DNA from: Mediterranea sp. (in: CFB group bacteria)
GTDB lineage: Bacteria; Bacteroidota; Bacteroidia; Bacteroidales; Bacteroidaceae
Length of the DNA stretch: 44,776 nt
Assembly: GCA_031261785.1 (NCBI GenBank)
Contig: JAISIZ010000129.1
Coordinates: 1 to 44,776, forward strand
Reading direction: 5' to 3'
In this document: positions 18,001 to 25,617 of the stretch, piece after piece
Layout of the letters: each line of letters opens with the position of its first letter
Position numbering within the stretch: position 1 is the stretch's first letter
Made by a program: the position numbers and the translations under genes
Notes under the pieces: model-generated
What the model was told of the DNA's origin: nothing
The model's input: only the letters and a program-made list of their open reading frames with translations
Database searches by the model: none

Positions 18001-20784
18001 GTCTTCCGCGACAAGCTCCACCCCAGACAGAAAGAGGAGTGGCGACTGACCATCCTCACGCCGCAGGGAAAGCCCGCCGACGCGGAAATGCTGGCGTTGA
18101 TGTACGACGCCTCGCTGGACGAGATCTGGGACAACGACCAAGTGTGGAATTATGGGCTTCATTATAGCCGATTGTTACCTAACTTCCGGTGGCAATCCAA
18201 CCGCGTCGGCTGGGAATACTTCAGTGCTTTATGGGACAGAAAGACGGTCGTAGTGCCACAGTTGGTCTACGATCGCTTCCTCCTTGAATGGAAGGAACCC
18301 GATCTGCTGAATGAAATGGTTGTAGTGGGTTACGCTGTCCAGAAAAAAAGGTCTCTGACCGGTAGTGTCTCGGAAATGATACAGGGTGCGGTGGCTGGAG
18401 TCGCCTCCTCCCGCAGTAGTGCTGATTTCATGATGGCCGACACAGATCATTCCGAGGAGTCCTCTTCCACCCTCCCCCACTCCAATGTCCGTTCCAATTT
18501 CTCCGAGACGGCGTTCTTCTACCCGCAGCTGCGTACCGACAAGCGGGGCGAGATCTCCCTGGCCTTCACCATGCCCGAGAGCCTCACGCGGTGGAACTTC
18601 CAGGGATACGCGCACACCAAGGGAATGCTGATGGGAACCATCGACGAGGAGGTGACGACGAGCAAGGAGTTCATGCTCTCGTCCAACCTGCCGCGCTTCG
18701 TCCGCGTGGGCGACCGGACGTCCGTGTCGGCCTCCCTCACCAACCTCACCGGGGAGGAACGGTCGGGAACCGTTACCCTGACGCTGTTCGACCCGATGAC
18801 GGAGAAGGTCGTCAGCACGCAAAGGAAACCTTTCGCGGTGGAGGCGGGGAAAACCGTCGGGACGAGCTTCACATTCACCGCCGACGACAAATACGAGTTG
18901 CTCGGCTGCCGCATGGTGGCCGACGGCGGAAGCTTCAGCGACGGGGAGCAGAACGTGCTGCCCGTGCTGAGCGACAAGCGGCGCATGGTGGAAGCCATCC
19001 CCCTGCCCATACGCGGCAAGCGGAAACGGGAGTTCGACCTCGCCAAGCTATTCAACTCACACAGCCCCACCGCCACCGGGCGCAAGCTCACCGTGGAGTT
19101 CACCGGCAATCCCGCCTGGTACGCCGTGCAGGCCCTGCCAGCCATCAGCATGCCCTCCAACGACAACGCCATCAGCTGGGCCGCCGCCTACTACGCCAAC
19201 ACCCTGGCCGCACATATCGTCGAGAGCCAACCCCGCCTGAAGACGGTGATCGAAAGCTGGAAGAGGAAGCCCGACGGCGGGGGGAAGGAAGCCTTTATGA
19301 GCGACCTCGAGAAGAATCAGGAGGTGAAGAACATCCTACTCAACGAGTCGCCATGGGTGCTCGACGCGCAAACCGAGCGGCAGCAGATGGAGCGCGTGGC
19401 CACGCTCCTCGACACCAACACCGCCACCGCCAACGTGGTGTCGGCCGCCAACAAGCTCAACGAACTACAGAACGCCGACGGATCCTGGTCGTGGTACAAG
19501 GGCATGTCGGGTAGCCGGTACGTCACCACGTACGTCGTGACACTCGCCGCCCGGCTGTCCGCCCTCACCGACGGGAAGCCCGACCAGATGACGCTCATGG
19601 GATACGCCTACCTGCAGGCCAAGGCGATGGAGGAGTACAAGGCCATCCGGAAAGAGGACCGAGAATCGGCCACCCTCTCCGACCCCGCCCTGCGATACCT
19701 CTACCTCGCGGCCATCACCGGACAGAAGCCGTCGGCCGCGTACGCCGAAGCCCACGCCTATTTCCTCTCCAAGGTGCCCGCGCTGCTCACCTCGGGCGAC
19801 ATGGGCGCGATGGCCAGGGCCGCCATCGTGCTCCAGAAGGCAGGAAAGACCGCCGAAGCCAACGATTTCGTCGCCTCCCTGAAGGAACACCTCACCGGAA
19901 ACGACGAGCAAGGCATGTCGTTCGCCTTCAACGAGAATCCCTACATATGGAACGGCCGGCAGCTGCAGGCGCAAGTCGACGTGATGGAGGCCCTCGCCAT
20001 GGCGGGCGGCAACGACGAGGTGGTGGAGGAGATGAAGCTCTGGCTCCTCAAGCGCAAGCAGACGCAGCGGTGGGACTCGCCCGTGTCGACGGCCGACGCC
20101 ACCTACGCCCTGCTCATGCGCGGCACCGACCTGCTCGCCAGCCAAGGCGACGCGCGTATCACCATCGGCGGCGAGACGCTGTCCACCACCGCCTCCTCCT
20201 CCCTCCCCGGACTGGCGTACGTCAAGCGCTCCTTCGAGCGTAAGGACGTCACCGACGCCCGCGGCCTCAGCGTGGAGAAGCGCGACGAAGGCATCGCATG
20301 GGGAGCCGTCTACGCCGAGTACCTCACGCCCATCGCCGACGTGGAGCGGCAGGGCGGGGCGCTCAACGTGAAGAAGAGCCTCTACGTGGAACGCCTCGTC
20401 GAGGGCAAACCCCAACTTCACCCCGTCGACGGGAACACGACGTTGCGCGTGGGCGACAAGGTCGTTGCCCGCCTCACCATACAGCCCGACAGGGCGATGG
20501 ACTTCGTGCAGCTGAAGGACGACCGCGCCGCCTGTTTCGAACCCATCGACGCCCTCTCGGGATATCGCTGGGGAGCCGGCACGGGATATTACGTCGACAT
20601 CAAGGACGCCTCGACCAACTTCTTCTTCGACCACCTCTCCAAAGGCGTGTACGTGCTGGAATACGCCTACCGCGTGGCCCGCGAGGGAACGTACCAGCCC
20701 GGCCTCGCCGTGATGCAGTGCGCCTACTCACCCGAGTATGCCGCGCACTCGGAAGCGGGCGAGAAAATCGTGATTGAGCGGTAG
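15088..20784 (+). CDS. Alpha-2-macroglobulin family protein without thioester
   Basis: The 1898-residue exported protein starts with a signal peptide (first 23 residues, ending MKAQ). A helical region to about 340 is followed by MG domains, including VTIITDRTIYRPGQTVYVKV near 545, the MG2/MG3 signature. FFYPQLRTDKRGEISLAFTMPESLTRWNFQGYA near 1150 marks the A2M domain; the alpha/alpha thioester-domain barrel follows from about 1330. The thioester Cys/Gln motif is absent: the expected place reads AISMPSNDNAISW near 1350. Residues about 1073-1120 (NEMVVVGYAVQKKRSLTGSV) resemble the plug start of SusC-type TonB receptors and lie where the bait region is expected. It likely traps or inhibits proteases without covalent linkage; the role is inferred. 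Confidence 0.88.
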   Translation: MRIRQIGIMVLLCLSIIPTTMKAQSYESLWKQVEQAEEKNLPQTVAKLTDQIFRKGERERNSPQMLKAYVRNMDSHKRIAPDDSLYVDLNGLERWASEASKPMDKAILHSLMAEIYADYAKNNRWGLRRRKPIIGETPPADIREWTAKTFVDTVKAHARQALSERTLLLQTSSKTYAPFVAQGEASKYYHHDMYHLLASRSVDALKQIENLDEQDIDSESSVQLLIEEIYQQMISTYQHAGLKEGYLLTSLNYLNWKWRESGRVPRPVRATGGRIGLSQNPYIAALNKLRQEFAGEELCAEVEIELASYAYDEWEYPSALQISEEAIKRYPHYPRVAALRNIRETILAPILSLRTPETAYPGEEIKIEVSHDNLTGFKFQLYPKDGAKKGTLAREQYYKLQPPADYRETDTTFTFRVPDVGAYSVRVVPDTPTNGEKNEKELIVTRFKVLNSALPDNKCQVVTLDARSGHPIPGATVTLYNENKRSLDRFTTDANGKVVFPWKEQYDYVKATKGEDLAMSRERIYNGRYGVYNSDSEEEEQVTIITDRTIYRPGQTVYVKVIVAKQLPDTANAVPNKAYTVLLTDANNQEIGRKRISTNKFGSFTTDFALPAVCMNGNFGILVGEENMHNFRVEDYKRPTFEVAFEDSLPGYKLGDNVQVKGHAKAYSGVPLADTKVAYTVKRTKYRWWWTSIESQSLVADTVMTDIDGAFTIPVLLKATEEEMNEKFVFYRYTVEAVVTNAAGETQSNTKSLTAGNRSLVIEPEIADKIRKDKPVETRIDVRNLNGDKVATDVTCSLYRVIDTETGATEASPAITETIASNSKQKLSWTSLSSGTYLLKASARDAEGRETEGEKHVVLFSIDDNRPPVPSPVWYYAENTEFDNAHPAVFCFGTSERDAYILMNVCAKDRVLENKTFFLSDSVVRFSYPYKETYGDGLTLNFCFVKNGEVRQQEVKLQKRIPEKELTLKWNVFRDKLHPRQKEEWRLTILTPQGKPADAEMLALMYDASLDEIWDNDQVWNYGLHYSRLLPNFRWQSNRVGWEYFSALWDRKTVVVPQLVYDRFLLEWKEPDLLNEMVVVGYAVQKKRSLTGSVSEMIQGAVAGVASSRSSADFMMADTDHSEESSSTLPHSNVRSNFSETAFFYPQLRTDKRGEISLAFTMPESLTRWNFQGYAHTKGMLMGTIDEEVTTSKEFMLSSNLPRFVRVGDRTSVSASLTNLTGEERSGTVTLTLFDPMTEKVVSTQRKPFAVEAGKTVGTSFTFTADDKYELLGCRMVADGGSFSDGEQNVLPVLSDKRRMVEAIPLPIRGKRKREFDLAKLFNSHSPTATGRKLTVEFTGNPAWYAVQALPAISMPSNDNAISWAAAYYANTLAAHIVESQPRLKTVIESWKRKPDGGGKEAFMSDLEKNQEVKNILLNESPWVLDAQTERQQMERVATLLDTNTATANVVSAANKLNELQNADGSWSWYKGMSGSRYVTTYVVTLAARLSALTDGKPDQMTLMGYAYLQAKAMEEYKAIRKEDRESATLSDPALRYLYLAAITGQKPSAAYAEAHAYFLSKVPALLTSGDMGAMARAAIVLQKAGKTAEANDFVASLKEHLTGNDEQGMSFAFNENPYIWNGRQLQAQVDVMEALAMAGGNDEVVEEMKLWLLKRKQTQRWDSPVSTADATYALLMRGTDLLASQGDARITIGGETLSTTASSSLPGLAYVKRSFERKDVTDARGLSVEKRDEGIAWGAVYAEYLTPIADVERQGGALNVKKSLYVERLVEGKPQLHPVDGNTTLRVGDKVVARLTIQPDRAMDFVQLKDDRAACFEPIDALSGYRWGAGTGYYVDIKDASTNFFFDHLSKGVYVLEYAYRVAREGTYQPGLAVMQCAYSPEYAAHSEAGEKIVIER

Positions 20785-20808
20785 AGACGCGGCGTGCCGC
20801 GTCTCTAC
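20781..20808. terminator. Perfect hairpin between convergent genes
   Basis: GTAGAGACGCGGC (20781-20793) and GCCGCGTCTCTAC (20796-20808) form a 13-base-pair hairpin with a two-base loop, which includes the stop codon of the alpha-2-macroglobulin gene. A partial copy (GGCCGCGTCTCACCGCTGAC) follows. It lies between convergent genes and could end transcription from both sides, though no T run follows. Confidence 0.55.
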
Positions 20809-20859
20809 CGCTGACAGGCCGCGTCTCACCGCTGACGGGCCATTCCGCCAATCACCAAT

Positions 20860-21648
20860 TCATAGTTCCAGCCGTTCTTTCAGCAGGCGGTATCCGGATA
20901 CGCTTGCCCGCAACGTGATGTTGTTGGGCAAGCGTACCCGGTACGAATCCTTGCCAAACAGCTCTATCCGCAGGATATGGTTGACATTGACGATGGACGA
21001 CCGATGGATGCGCACGAACGTAGCCGCCGGCAGGTGCGTCTCGAAGTACTTCATGGTCTGCTCCTTGACGTACTGCCCCTCGGCGGTGACGAGCGTGGCA
21101 TAATCTCCGCTGGCTTGTATATATAGCAGCTCGTCCACGGAGATGAGGTGAATGCGTGTGCCCTCCTTCACCGAGATGCGGTCGAGAATCTCAGCCTGCG
21201 GCACGGGGAGCGAGGTATCGCCGGGAAGTGCCGGACCTTCGACCTCTTCCTCCTCCCTGGCGGCAAGCCGCCAATACCATTGGAACAGGATAGCCCATGC
21301 CAACACACCGATCAGGAGCCGAAGCGGCAGACCCGCGAAGAACGTCTCGGCACGCTCCAACCCCAAAGCCGCCATGCTCGCCTCGGTGATGGCCAAACAG
21401 ACCAATTGCGTGAGCGACGCGATGCCCAGCTGCGCTTGCCACACCCGTATGTGGGGAAGCAAGTACCAACCGTAGTAGCCCGCCACCGTCAGCGTGCCGA
21501 TATAGAGCGTGGCGTCGCCCATCGCCACCCAGACGGAGAGCGGGGTATAGAACGCGAGCAATCCGCCCAGCGTGCCGATGGCGGCAAGGACGAGCAGGAT
21601 GCCCGCCGCCCTGCCAAACATGGATTGGGTGAAGGGATGTTCGAACAT
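20860..21648 (-). CDS. Membrane-anchored LytTR transcription regulator
   Basis: The 262-residue protein has four hydrophobic segments in residues 12-130 and a C-terminal LytTR DNA-binding domain at about 158-262 (IHLISVDELLYIQASGDYATLVT, TFVRIHRSSIVNVNHI, YRVRLPNNITLRAS). There is no receiver domain, so it is not a classical response regulator; it may sense a membrane signal directly. It starts four bases after the stop codon of the LiaF-like gene, so the two are one operon and probably one regulatory unit for cell-envelope stress. Confidence 0.9.
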   Translation of the reverse strand: MFEHPFTQSMFGRAAGILLVLAAIGTLGGLLAFYTPLSVWVAMGDATLYIGTLTVAGYYGWYLLPHIRVWQAQLGIASLTQLVCLAITEASMAALGLERAETFFAGLPLRLLIGVLAWAILFQWYWRLAAREEEEVEGPALPGDTSLPVPQAEILDRISVKEGTRIHLISVDELLYIQASGDYATLVTAEGQYVKEQTMKYFETHLPAATFVRIHRSSIVNVNHILRIELFGKDSYRVRLPNNITLRASVSGYRLLKERLEL

Positions 21649-21652
21649 GTCA

Positions 21653-22381
21653 TCAACTCTTGACGGTAATGCCGCTGAACGAAATGTTGCCCCGGATAAC
21701 CAGCTGGTGCTCGCGGTCGGGATCGGGAGAGAGCGTCCGCTTATCGTCCACGCCGCCCAACGTATTGTTCACGTCGACCTTCACGTCCCAATGCGAAGGG
21801 ACAAATATATCTATCCCGCCGAACGACGCGTCCACGTTGAGGTAAGTGATTCGCTCCTCCAGCCTCGTGCGGCGCAGGTCGAGGAGTATGGAACCAAAGG
21901 AGAGATTCAGCTTCCCTCCCCGGAACACGGGGTCGAGCATGATGTGCTTGGAAGCGCCGAACGACACGTCGGACTCGATGAATCCGTCCTCGATGTTGAC
22001 CTCTTCCTTCCCTTGCTCGTGCGACGTGTGCACCTGGCACCAGCCCTGTTGGCCTCCCCGCCACAACTTGGAAAGGATAAGCACGCCTATCCCTATAAGC
22101 AATACCGGCCAGTAGGTGGAGAGGCCGAAGGGGACAGGCGACAAGAAGTAAGCGCCGACAACGACAAGGATCACTCCGCTCACATAGCGCTCCTTGAGCA
22201 GTTGGAGCAGGCCGATGACGATGAGCAGCGTTTGCCACGACACGATGGCGTGAAACATTTCGTCGTCGATCAGTCCCAGGTTGCGTCCCAGGAAGAGCAG
22301 TCCCACGATGATGAATATGGCAGCCGTAGCTATGATGTTCAGCTTATGGTGCCAATTCCGATGTTTGATGAATGCGTTCAT
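21653..22381 (-). CDS. LiaF-like membrane protein (DUF5668 type)
   Basis: The 242-residue protein has four transmembrane helices in residues 10-105 (IIATAAIFIIVGLLFLG, LLIVIGLLQLL, VSGVILVVVGAYFL, PVLLIGIGVLIL) and a C-terminal beta-rich domain (FIESDVSFGASKHIML, LNLSFGSILLDL, LNVDASFGGIDIFVPSHWDV) like the C-terminal domain of LiaF/YvqF cell-wall stress regulators. The ATG at 22381 is chosen because it begins the usual charged N-terminus; the longer frame runs into the promoter. It is followed four bases later by a LytTR regulator. Confidence 0.87.
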   Translation of the reverse strand: MNAFIKHRNWHHKLNIIATAAIFIIVGLLFLGRNLGLIDDEMFHAIVSWQTLLIVIGLLQLLKERYVSGVILVVVGAYFLSPVPFGLSTYWPVLLIGIGVLILSKLWRGGQQGWCQVHTSHEQGKEEVNIEDGFIESDVSFGASKHIMLDPVFRGGKLNLSFGSILLDLRRTRLEERITYLNVDASFGGIDIFVPSHWDVKVDVNNTLGGVDDKRTLSPDPDREHQLVIRGNISFSGITVKS

Positions 22382-22411
22382 AATGCAACGTTTTAAAGGG
22401 TTTAACACCGG

Positions 22412-22443
22412 CAAAGGTAAGACGGAAAGGCAGGAGCCGCAAT
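22412..22443 (-). promoter_or_regulatory. Promoter of the LiaF-like/LytTR operon
   Basis: On the minus strand ATTG (22443-22440), 20 bases and TACCTTTG (22419-22412) match the Bacteroidetes consensus with one mismatch in the -33 box; the start codon is about 31 bases downstream. Confidence 0.7.
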
Positions 22444-22507
22444 AGCGAAGCGCCCATTCACGGTCGTTTCCCGACGAACGGGGGAGGATTCCCGACGGAA
22501 TTCTCCC

Positions 22508-22972
22508 TCACTCGAAGTAGTAGAGGAACGTGGCCACTCCCTCGAGCGCCTTTTTCGGCTGTTCCTTGATCTCTATGGTGAACCGGATTTCGGCCTTCGC
22601 CACGCCGCGCAGGTTGGCCAGCGACTGCAGGGAAGCCACCAGCCTGATGCTCTGTCCCGCCAGCACGGGTTGTCCGAACTTCATCTTGTCCATGCCATAG
22701 TTCACCATCATCTTCAGGTTGTTCACCTCGATAATGCCGTTCCATAGATGGGGGAGCATCGACAGGGTGAGATATCCGTGGGCGATTGTGCTGTGGTAGG
22801 GACTATCTGTCTTGGCCCGTTCCGCGTCCACGTGTATCCATTGATGATCCAGCGTGGCGTCGGCGAAGAGGCCGATTCTCTCCTGCGGAATCTCCACATA
22901 CTCGGATACGCCAATCTGTTGCCCCACTAATTTCTCAAACTCTTCGTACGAGTTGATCACTACTCTTTCCAT
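22508..22972 (-). CDS. MaoC-family (R)-specific enoyl-CoA hydratase
   Basis: The 154-residue hot-dog-fold protein has the hydratase-2 motif FADATLDHQWIHVD near residues 44-57, with catalytic Asp and His, then STIAHGYLTLSMLPHL. It would hydrate trans-2-enoyl-CoA to (R)-3-hydroxyacyl-CoA. The ATG at 22972 is preferred over a TTG at 22987, because GAAGAAGAA lies just upstream as a plausible ribosome-binding site. It has its own promoter and is not part of an obvious fatty-acid operon, so the physiological substrate is open. Confidence 0.9.
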   Translation of the reverse strand: MERVVINSYEEFEKLVGQQIGVSEYVEIPQERIGLFADATLDHQWIHVDAERAKTDSPYHSTIAHGYLTLSMLPHLWNGIIEVNNLKMMVNYGMDKMKFGQPVLAGQSIRLVASLQSLANLRGVAKAEIRFTIEIKEQPKKALEGVATFLYYFE

Positions 22973-23017
22973 GCTATTCTTCTTCAATTAGAGGTTGGTT
23001 TACTCCTATTGTCGGCA

Positions 23018-23049
23018 CAAAAATAAGGAAAATACCGCTCATGCGCAAT
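23018..23049 (-). promoter_or_regulatory. Promoter of the MaoC hydratase gene
   Basis: On the minus strand ATTG (23049-23046), a 20-base spacer and TATTTTTG (23025-23018) agree with the consensus; the start codon lies 45 bases beyond the -7 box. Confidence 0.65.
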
Positions 23050-23128
23050 AGTCCGGGGATCCAAGAAAGCCGCACGCGCACCTCATGAAGGTTTTGCGAA
23101 GCCGAAAAACTCCAATCGCAAATTTGCG

Positions 23129-23227
23129 AAAAGCCCGGGCTTTTGTAATCACATTTCGCGGATGAAGAAAAAAGCCCGGACTTCTGGTCTCATGCAGATT
23201 CGCGTGAAGTCTCCGCGCCGCCGAGAT
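23129..23227. repeat. 41-base repeat, locus 3, with hairpin module
   Basis: The palindrome AAAAGCCCGGGCTTTT at 23129-23144 and a second AAAGCCCGG at 23171 are 41 bases apart from core to core (23130, 23171). The unit continues TTGTAATCACATTTCGCG as in locus 1, then GGTCTCATGCAGATTCGCGTGAAG and CCGAGATAGG, the hairpin-module order found at 124-187. It lies in the gap 22973-23431, which shows no convincing gene. Confidence 0.85.
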
Positions 23228-23295
23228 AGGTACTCGCATGACCTGTTTGCAGAGGTGTCGCACCGGACGGGAATGGCCCGTTAACTATCAAAAAT

Positions 23296-23329
23296 CGCCC
23301 GAAGACTATCTTCCGATAGTTTTCGGGCG
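23296..23329 (-). terminator. Hairpin terminator downstream of the xylan genes
   Basis: CGCCCGAAGACTATC (23296-23310) pairs with GATAGTTTTCGGGCG (23315-23329), 15 pairs with one wobble and a four-base loop. On the minus strand it is followed by ATTTTTGAT, so it probably ends transcripts that read through the GH67 gene. Confidence 0.6.
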
Positions 23330-23431
23330 AATGATTGTTTGTTCTTCGGCCATGCGGTTCGACGGGTGGACTTATATTCGCGTTGTCTAAGAGACAAATG
23401 TAGATTTAGAAACTATAAAACCTATATAATT

Positions 23432-23539
23432 ATGAAACGTCTAAGTTTTTTCGAATCGTTCCGTATGGAATATGTTATGCACGCGCTGATGCGCGGCTTG
23501 TTCATCGACAATTATCTACGGGTGGCACGGATGCTGTAA
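23432..23539 (+). CDS. Possible 35-residue small protein
   Basis: An ATG opens a 35-codon frame ending TAA at 23539: it starts MKRLSFFESFRMEYVMH and ends YLRVARML. The peptide is basic and amphipathic. It lies on the plus strand in the 3' region of the minus-strand GH67 gene and after a hairpin. An A/T-rich stretch and TATATTCG (23373-23380) lie upstream, but no well-spaced -33 box was found. I do not recognise a family; coding status is uncertain. Confidence 0.35.
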   Translation: MKRLSFFESFRMEYVMHALMRGLFIDNYLRVARML

Positions 23540-23568
23540 ACCGCCTCCCTTGCACTCCGCATTACATC

Positions 23569-25617
23569 TTACCTGTATTTGTTCAGCAGCTCTTCATCCG
23601 GACATTCGTGATTGCCGATGGGGAGCTGCACTTGTTTCAGCTCGTCCAGTCCGTGGATAGGCCGCTCCAGGTCGTAGGGTATGGGCTGTCGGGCGAACGT
23701 CTGGAAATAGAGCAGGCAGGCATCGCGCCACCAAGTGGCGTCGCGGGCTTGTATGCGCAGGCGTGCCTGCACGTCGGCGAATCGATCGGGGTCGACGTAT
23801 GGCTTCATGGCGTCCCACGTTTGCTGGAAGCCGCGCGTTTGGCGCACGCCACGGTCGTAGTGCCGGCATAGTTCGTCCCACAGGGTACGCCCGCTCTTCA
23901 TGGCATAGTTCCACGGCAGGTGGTGGAACCACAGCAGGTAATGTTCGGGGCAGGTAGCGGGATCGTTGTACAGCTCGGCCAAGGCTGGTGGATACTGGCT
24001 CACGGCGTCGCTGCCCGTGCGGGTACGGTCGAAGCCGATGCCGATGCTGTCGGCCCGATGGTAATACGGAGGCAGCCAGTCGGGGCGTGCGCCGGGGATG
24101 TCGCACCACGGCTCGGGACCGTAGTGATGTCCCCAGGCGAAGATGTGATGCAGTCCGAGGGGCATCATGTAGTCCACCACGGCCTCTCGGCTCTCGAGCA
24201 TAAGCTGGCTGATGGGAGCGACGAAGGCCTCGTCGGTGCCAAACGTCTGCCGGAGCCATTCGTTGGCTATGGCTTCGGAACCGAGCGCGGGATTCCATGC
24301 CAATCGTCCGAAGGCGTACCAATTGGCGGCGGCGAAAGGATGCCCGCACCAGTTGTCGTCGGTACCGATGTTGGCCACTCCGGCCACGGCTCGCAGCGAG
24401 GCGGGGGGTACGAGGTCGAAAAACTCGCGCCACATCGGGGCGAGAAAGGCCAAGTGGTTGGCGTGTCCCAGATACTCCTGCGTCACTTGCAACTCGGCCA
24501 TGAGTGGCGTCCGCGGCATGGCGCCGAAGAGCGGGCTGTAGGGTTCGCGGGGCTGGAAGTCGATGGGTCCGTTCTTCACCTGGATGATGACGTTGGGGCG
24601 GAATTGTCCGTCGAGCGGCTGGAACTCCAGGTAGGCTTGCTTGGCGCGGTCGGCGTCGGTGGGGCTGTAGACAAAGGCTCGCCACATCACCGTGCCGCGG
24701 TGTGGCGCCAAGGCGTCGGCCAGCATATTGGCACCCTCGGCGTGCGTGCGTCCGAAGTCGCACGGTCCGGGCTGTCCCTCGGAATTGGCCTTCACGAGGA
24801 ATCCCCCGAAGTCGGGGATGAGGCGGTAGATCTCGTCGGCCTTCGCCTTCCACCAGTGGCGCACGTCCTCGTCGAGCGGGTCGGCCGTGGACAGCTCGCC
24901 CAGCGCCATGGGCGAGGCGAAGTTTACGGACAGGTAGACGCGCAAGCCGTAGGGGCGGAAGATATCGGCCAGTCGCTTCACGCCGTGCAAGTAAGCGCGG
25001 GTGAGTATCTGCGGTGAGGCGTTGACGTTGTTGAGCACGGTGCCGTTGATGCCGATGGAGGCGTTGGCGCGTGCGTACGCGACGTATCGTTGGTAGGTGA
25101 CGCTCGATGGATTGTCGGTTGCCATGGAGTCGGTCAGCTCCTCCCAATCCCAGAGCGAACGTCCGGCATAGCCTCTCTCTACGGTGCGGTCGAGGTTGTC
25201 CCAATGGTTGAGTATGCGCAGGTCGTAGGCGGGACTTTCGGTCAGTTCGCCAGTCAGGGACGTTTCCATGGCTTGCAGGGCGAGCAGGCGATAGGCACCA
25301 TAGAGCACTCCCGCTGGCGTGGCTGAGCTGATGGTGACACCGCTCGCGGTGGGGCGGATGCGGAATCCGTCGGGAGCGAGCGCGTCGTTCTTCTCCAGCA
25401 GTAGCCTGACGGGCGCGCCTCGCCAGGCTTGCCGCAGCTCGTCGGCCGCTATCCGCAGGGTGGGCAGCAGTCGCCTATTGGCGGAGGGCAGCGTCGCCGA
25501 GCCATTCGCTCCCCCCTCTTGCCGCAGCCACAGCCGACTGCCATCCTCGGCCTTCAGGGGGAGGAGGAATAGCAGCGACGCGGCGCAGGTGAGGAGCGAG
25601 CGGAGCATCGATCTCAT
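23569..25617 (-). CDS. GH67 alpha-glucuronidase
   Basis: The 682-residue exported enzyme removes 4-O-methyl-glucuronic acid from the ends of xylo-oligosaccharides. A signal peptide (LRSLLTCAASLLFLLPLKAE) precedes a small alpha/beta domain, then the barrel with the GH67 stretches LRILNHWDNLDRTVERGYAG, GGFLVKANSEGQPGPCDFGRTHAEGANML and MGLHHIFAWGHHYGPEPWCDIP. The length fits the family. The start at 25617 overlaps the stop codon of the GH43 gene (ATGA), which indicates translational coupling; the long upstream frame is just GH43 sequence in another frame. An alternative ATG lies at 25608. It is the last gene of the xylan cluster. Confidence 0.94.
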   Translation of the reverse strand: MRSMLRSLLTCAASLLFLLPLKAEDGSRLWLRQEGGANGSATLPSANRRLLPTLRIAADELRQAWRGAPVRLLLEKNDALAPDGFRIRPTASGVTISSATPAGVLYGAYRLLALQAMETSLTGELTESPAYDLRILNHWDNLDRTVERGYAGRSLWDWEELTDSMATDNPSSVTYQRYVAYARANASIGINGTVLNNVNASPQILTRAYLHGVKRLADIFRPYGLRVYLSVNFASPMALGELSTADPLDEDVRHWWKAKADEIYRLIPDFGGFLVKANSEGQPGPCDFGRTHAEGANMLADALAPHRGTVMWRAFVYSPTDADRAKQAYLEFQPLDGQFRPNVIIQVKNGPIDFQPREPYSPLFGAMPRTPLMAELQVTQEYLGHANHLAFLAPMWREFFDLVPPASLRAVAGVANIGTDDNWCGHPFAAANWYAFGRLAWNPALGSEAIANEWLRQTFGTDEAFVAPISQLMLESREAVVDYMMPLGLHHIFAWGHHYGPEPWCDIPGARPDWLPPYYHRADSIGIGFDRTRTGSDAVSQYPPALAELYNDPATCPEHYLLWFHHLPWNYAMKSGRTLWDELCRHYDRGVRQTRGFQQTWDAMKPYVDPDRFADVQARLRIQARDATWWRDACLLYFQTFARQPIPYDLERPIHGLDELKQVQLPIGNHECPDEELLNKYR

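Noticed and set aside
23594..25204. 536-codon minus-strand frame in GH67
   Set aside because: Arg/Pro/His-rich out-of-frame reading of the glucuronidase gene, typical for GC-rich shadows.
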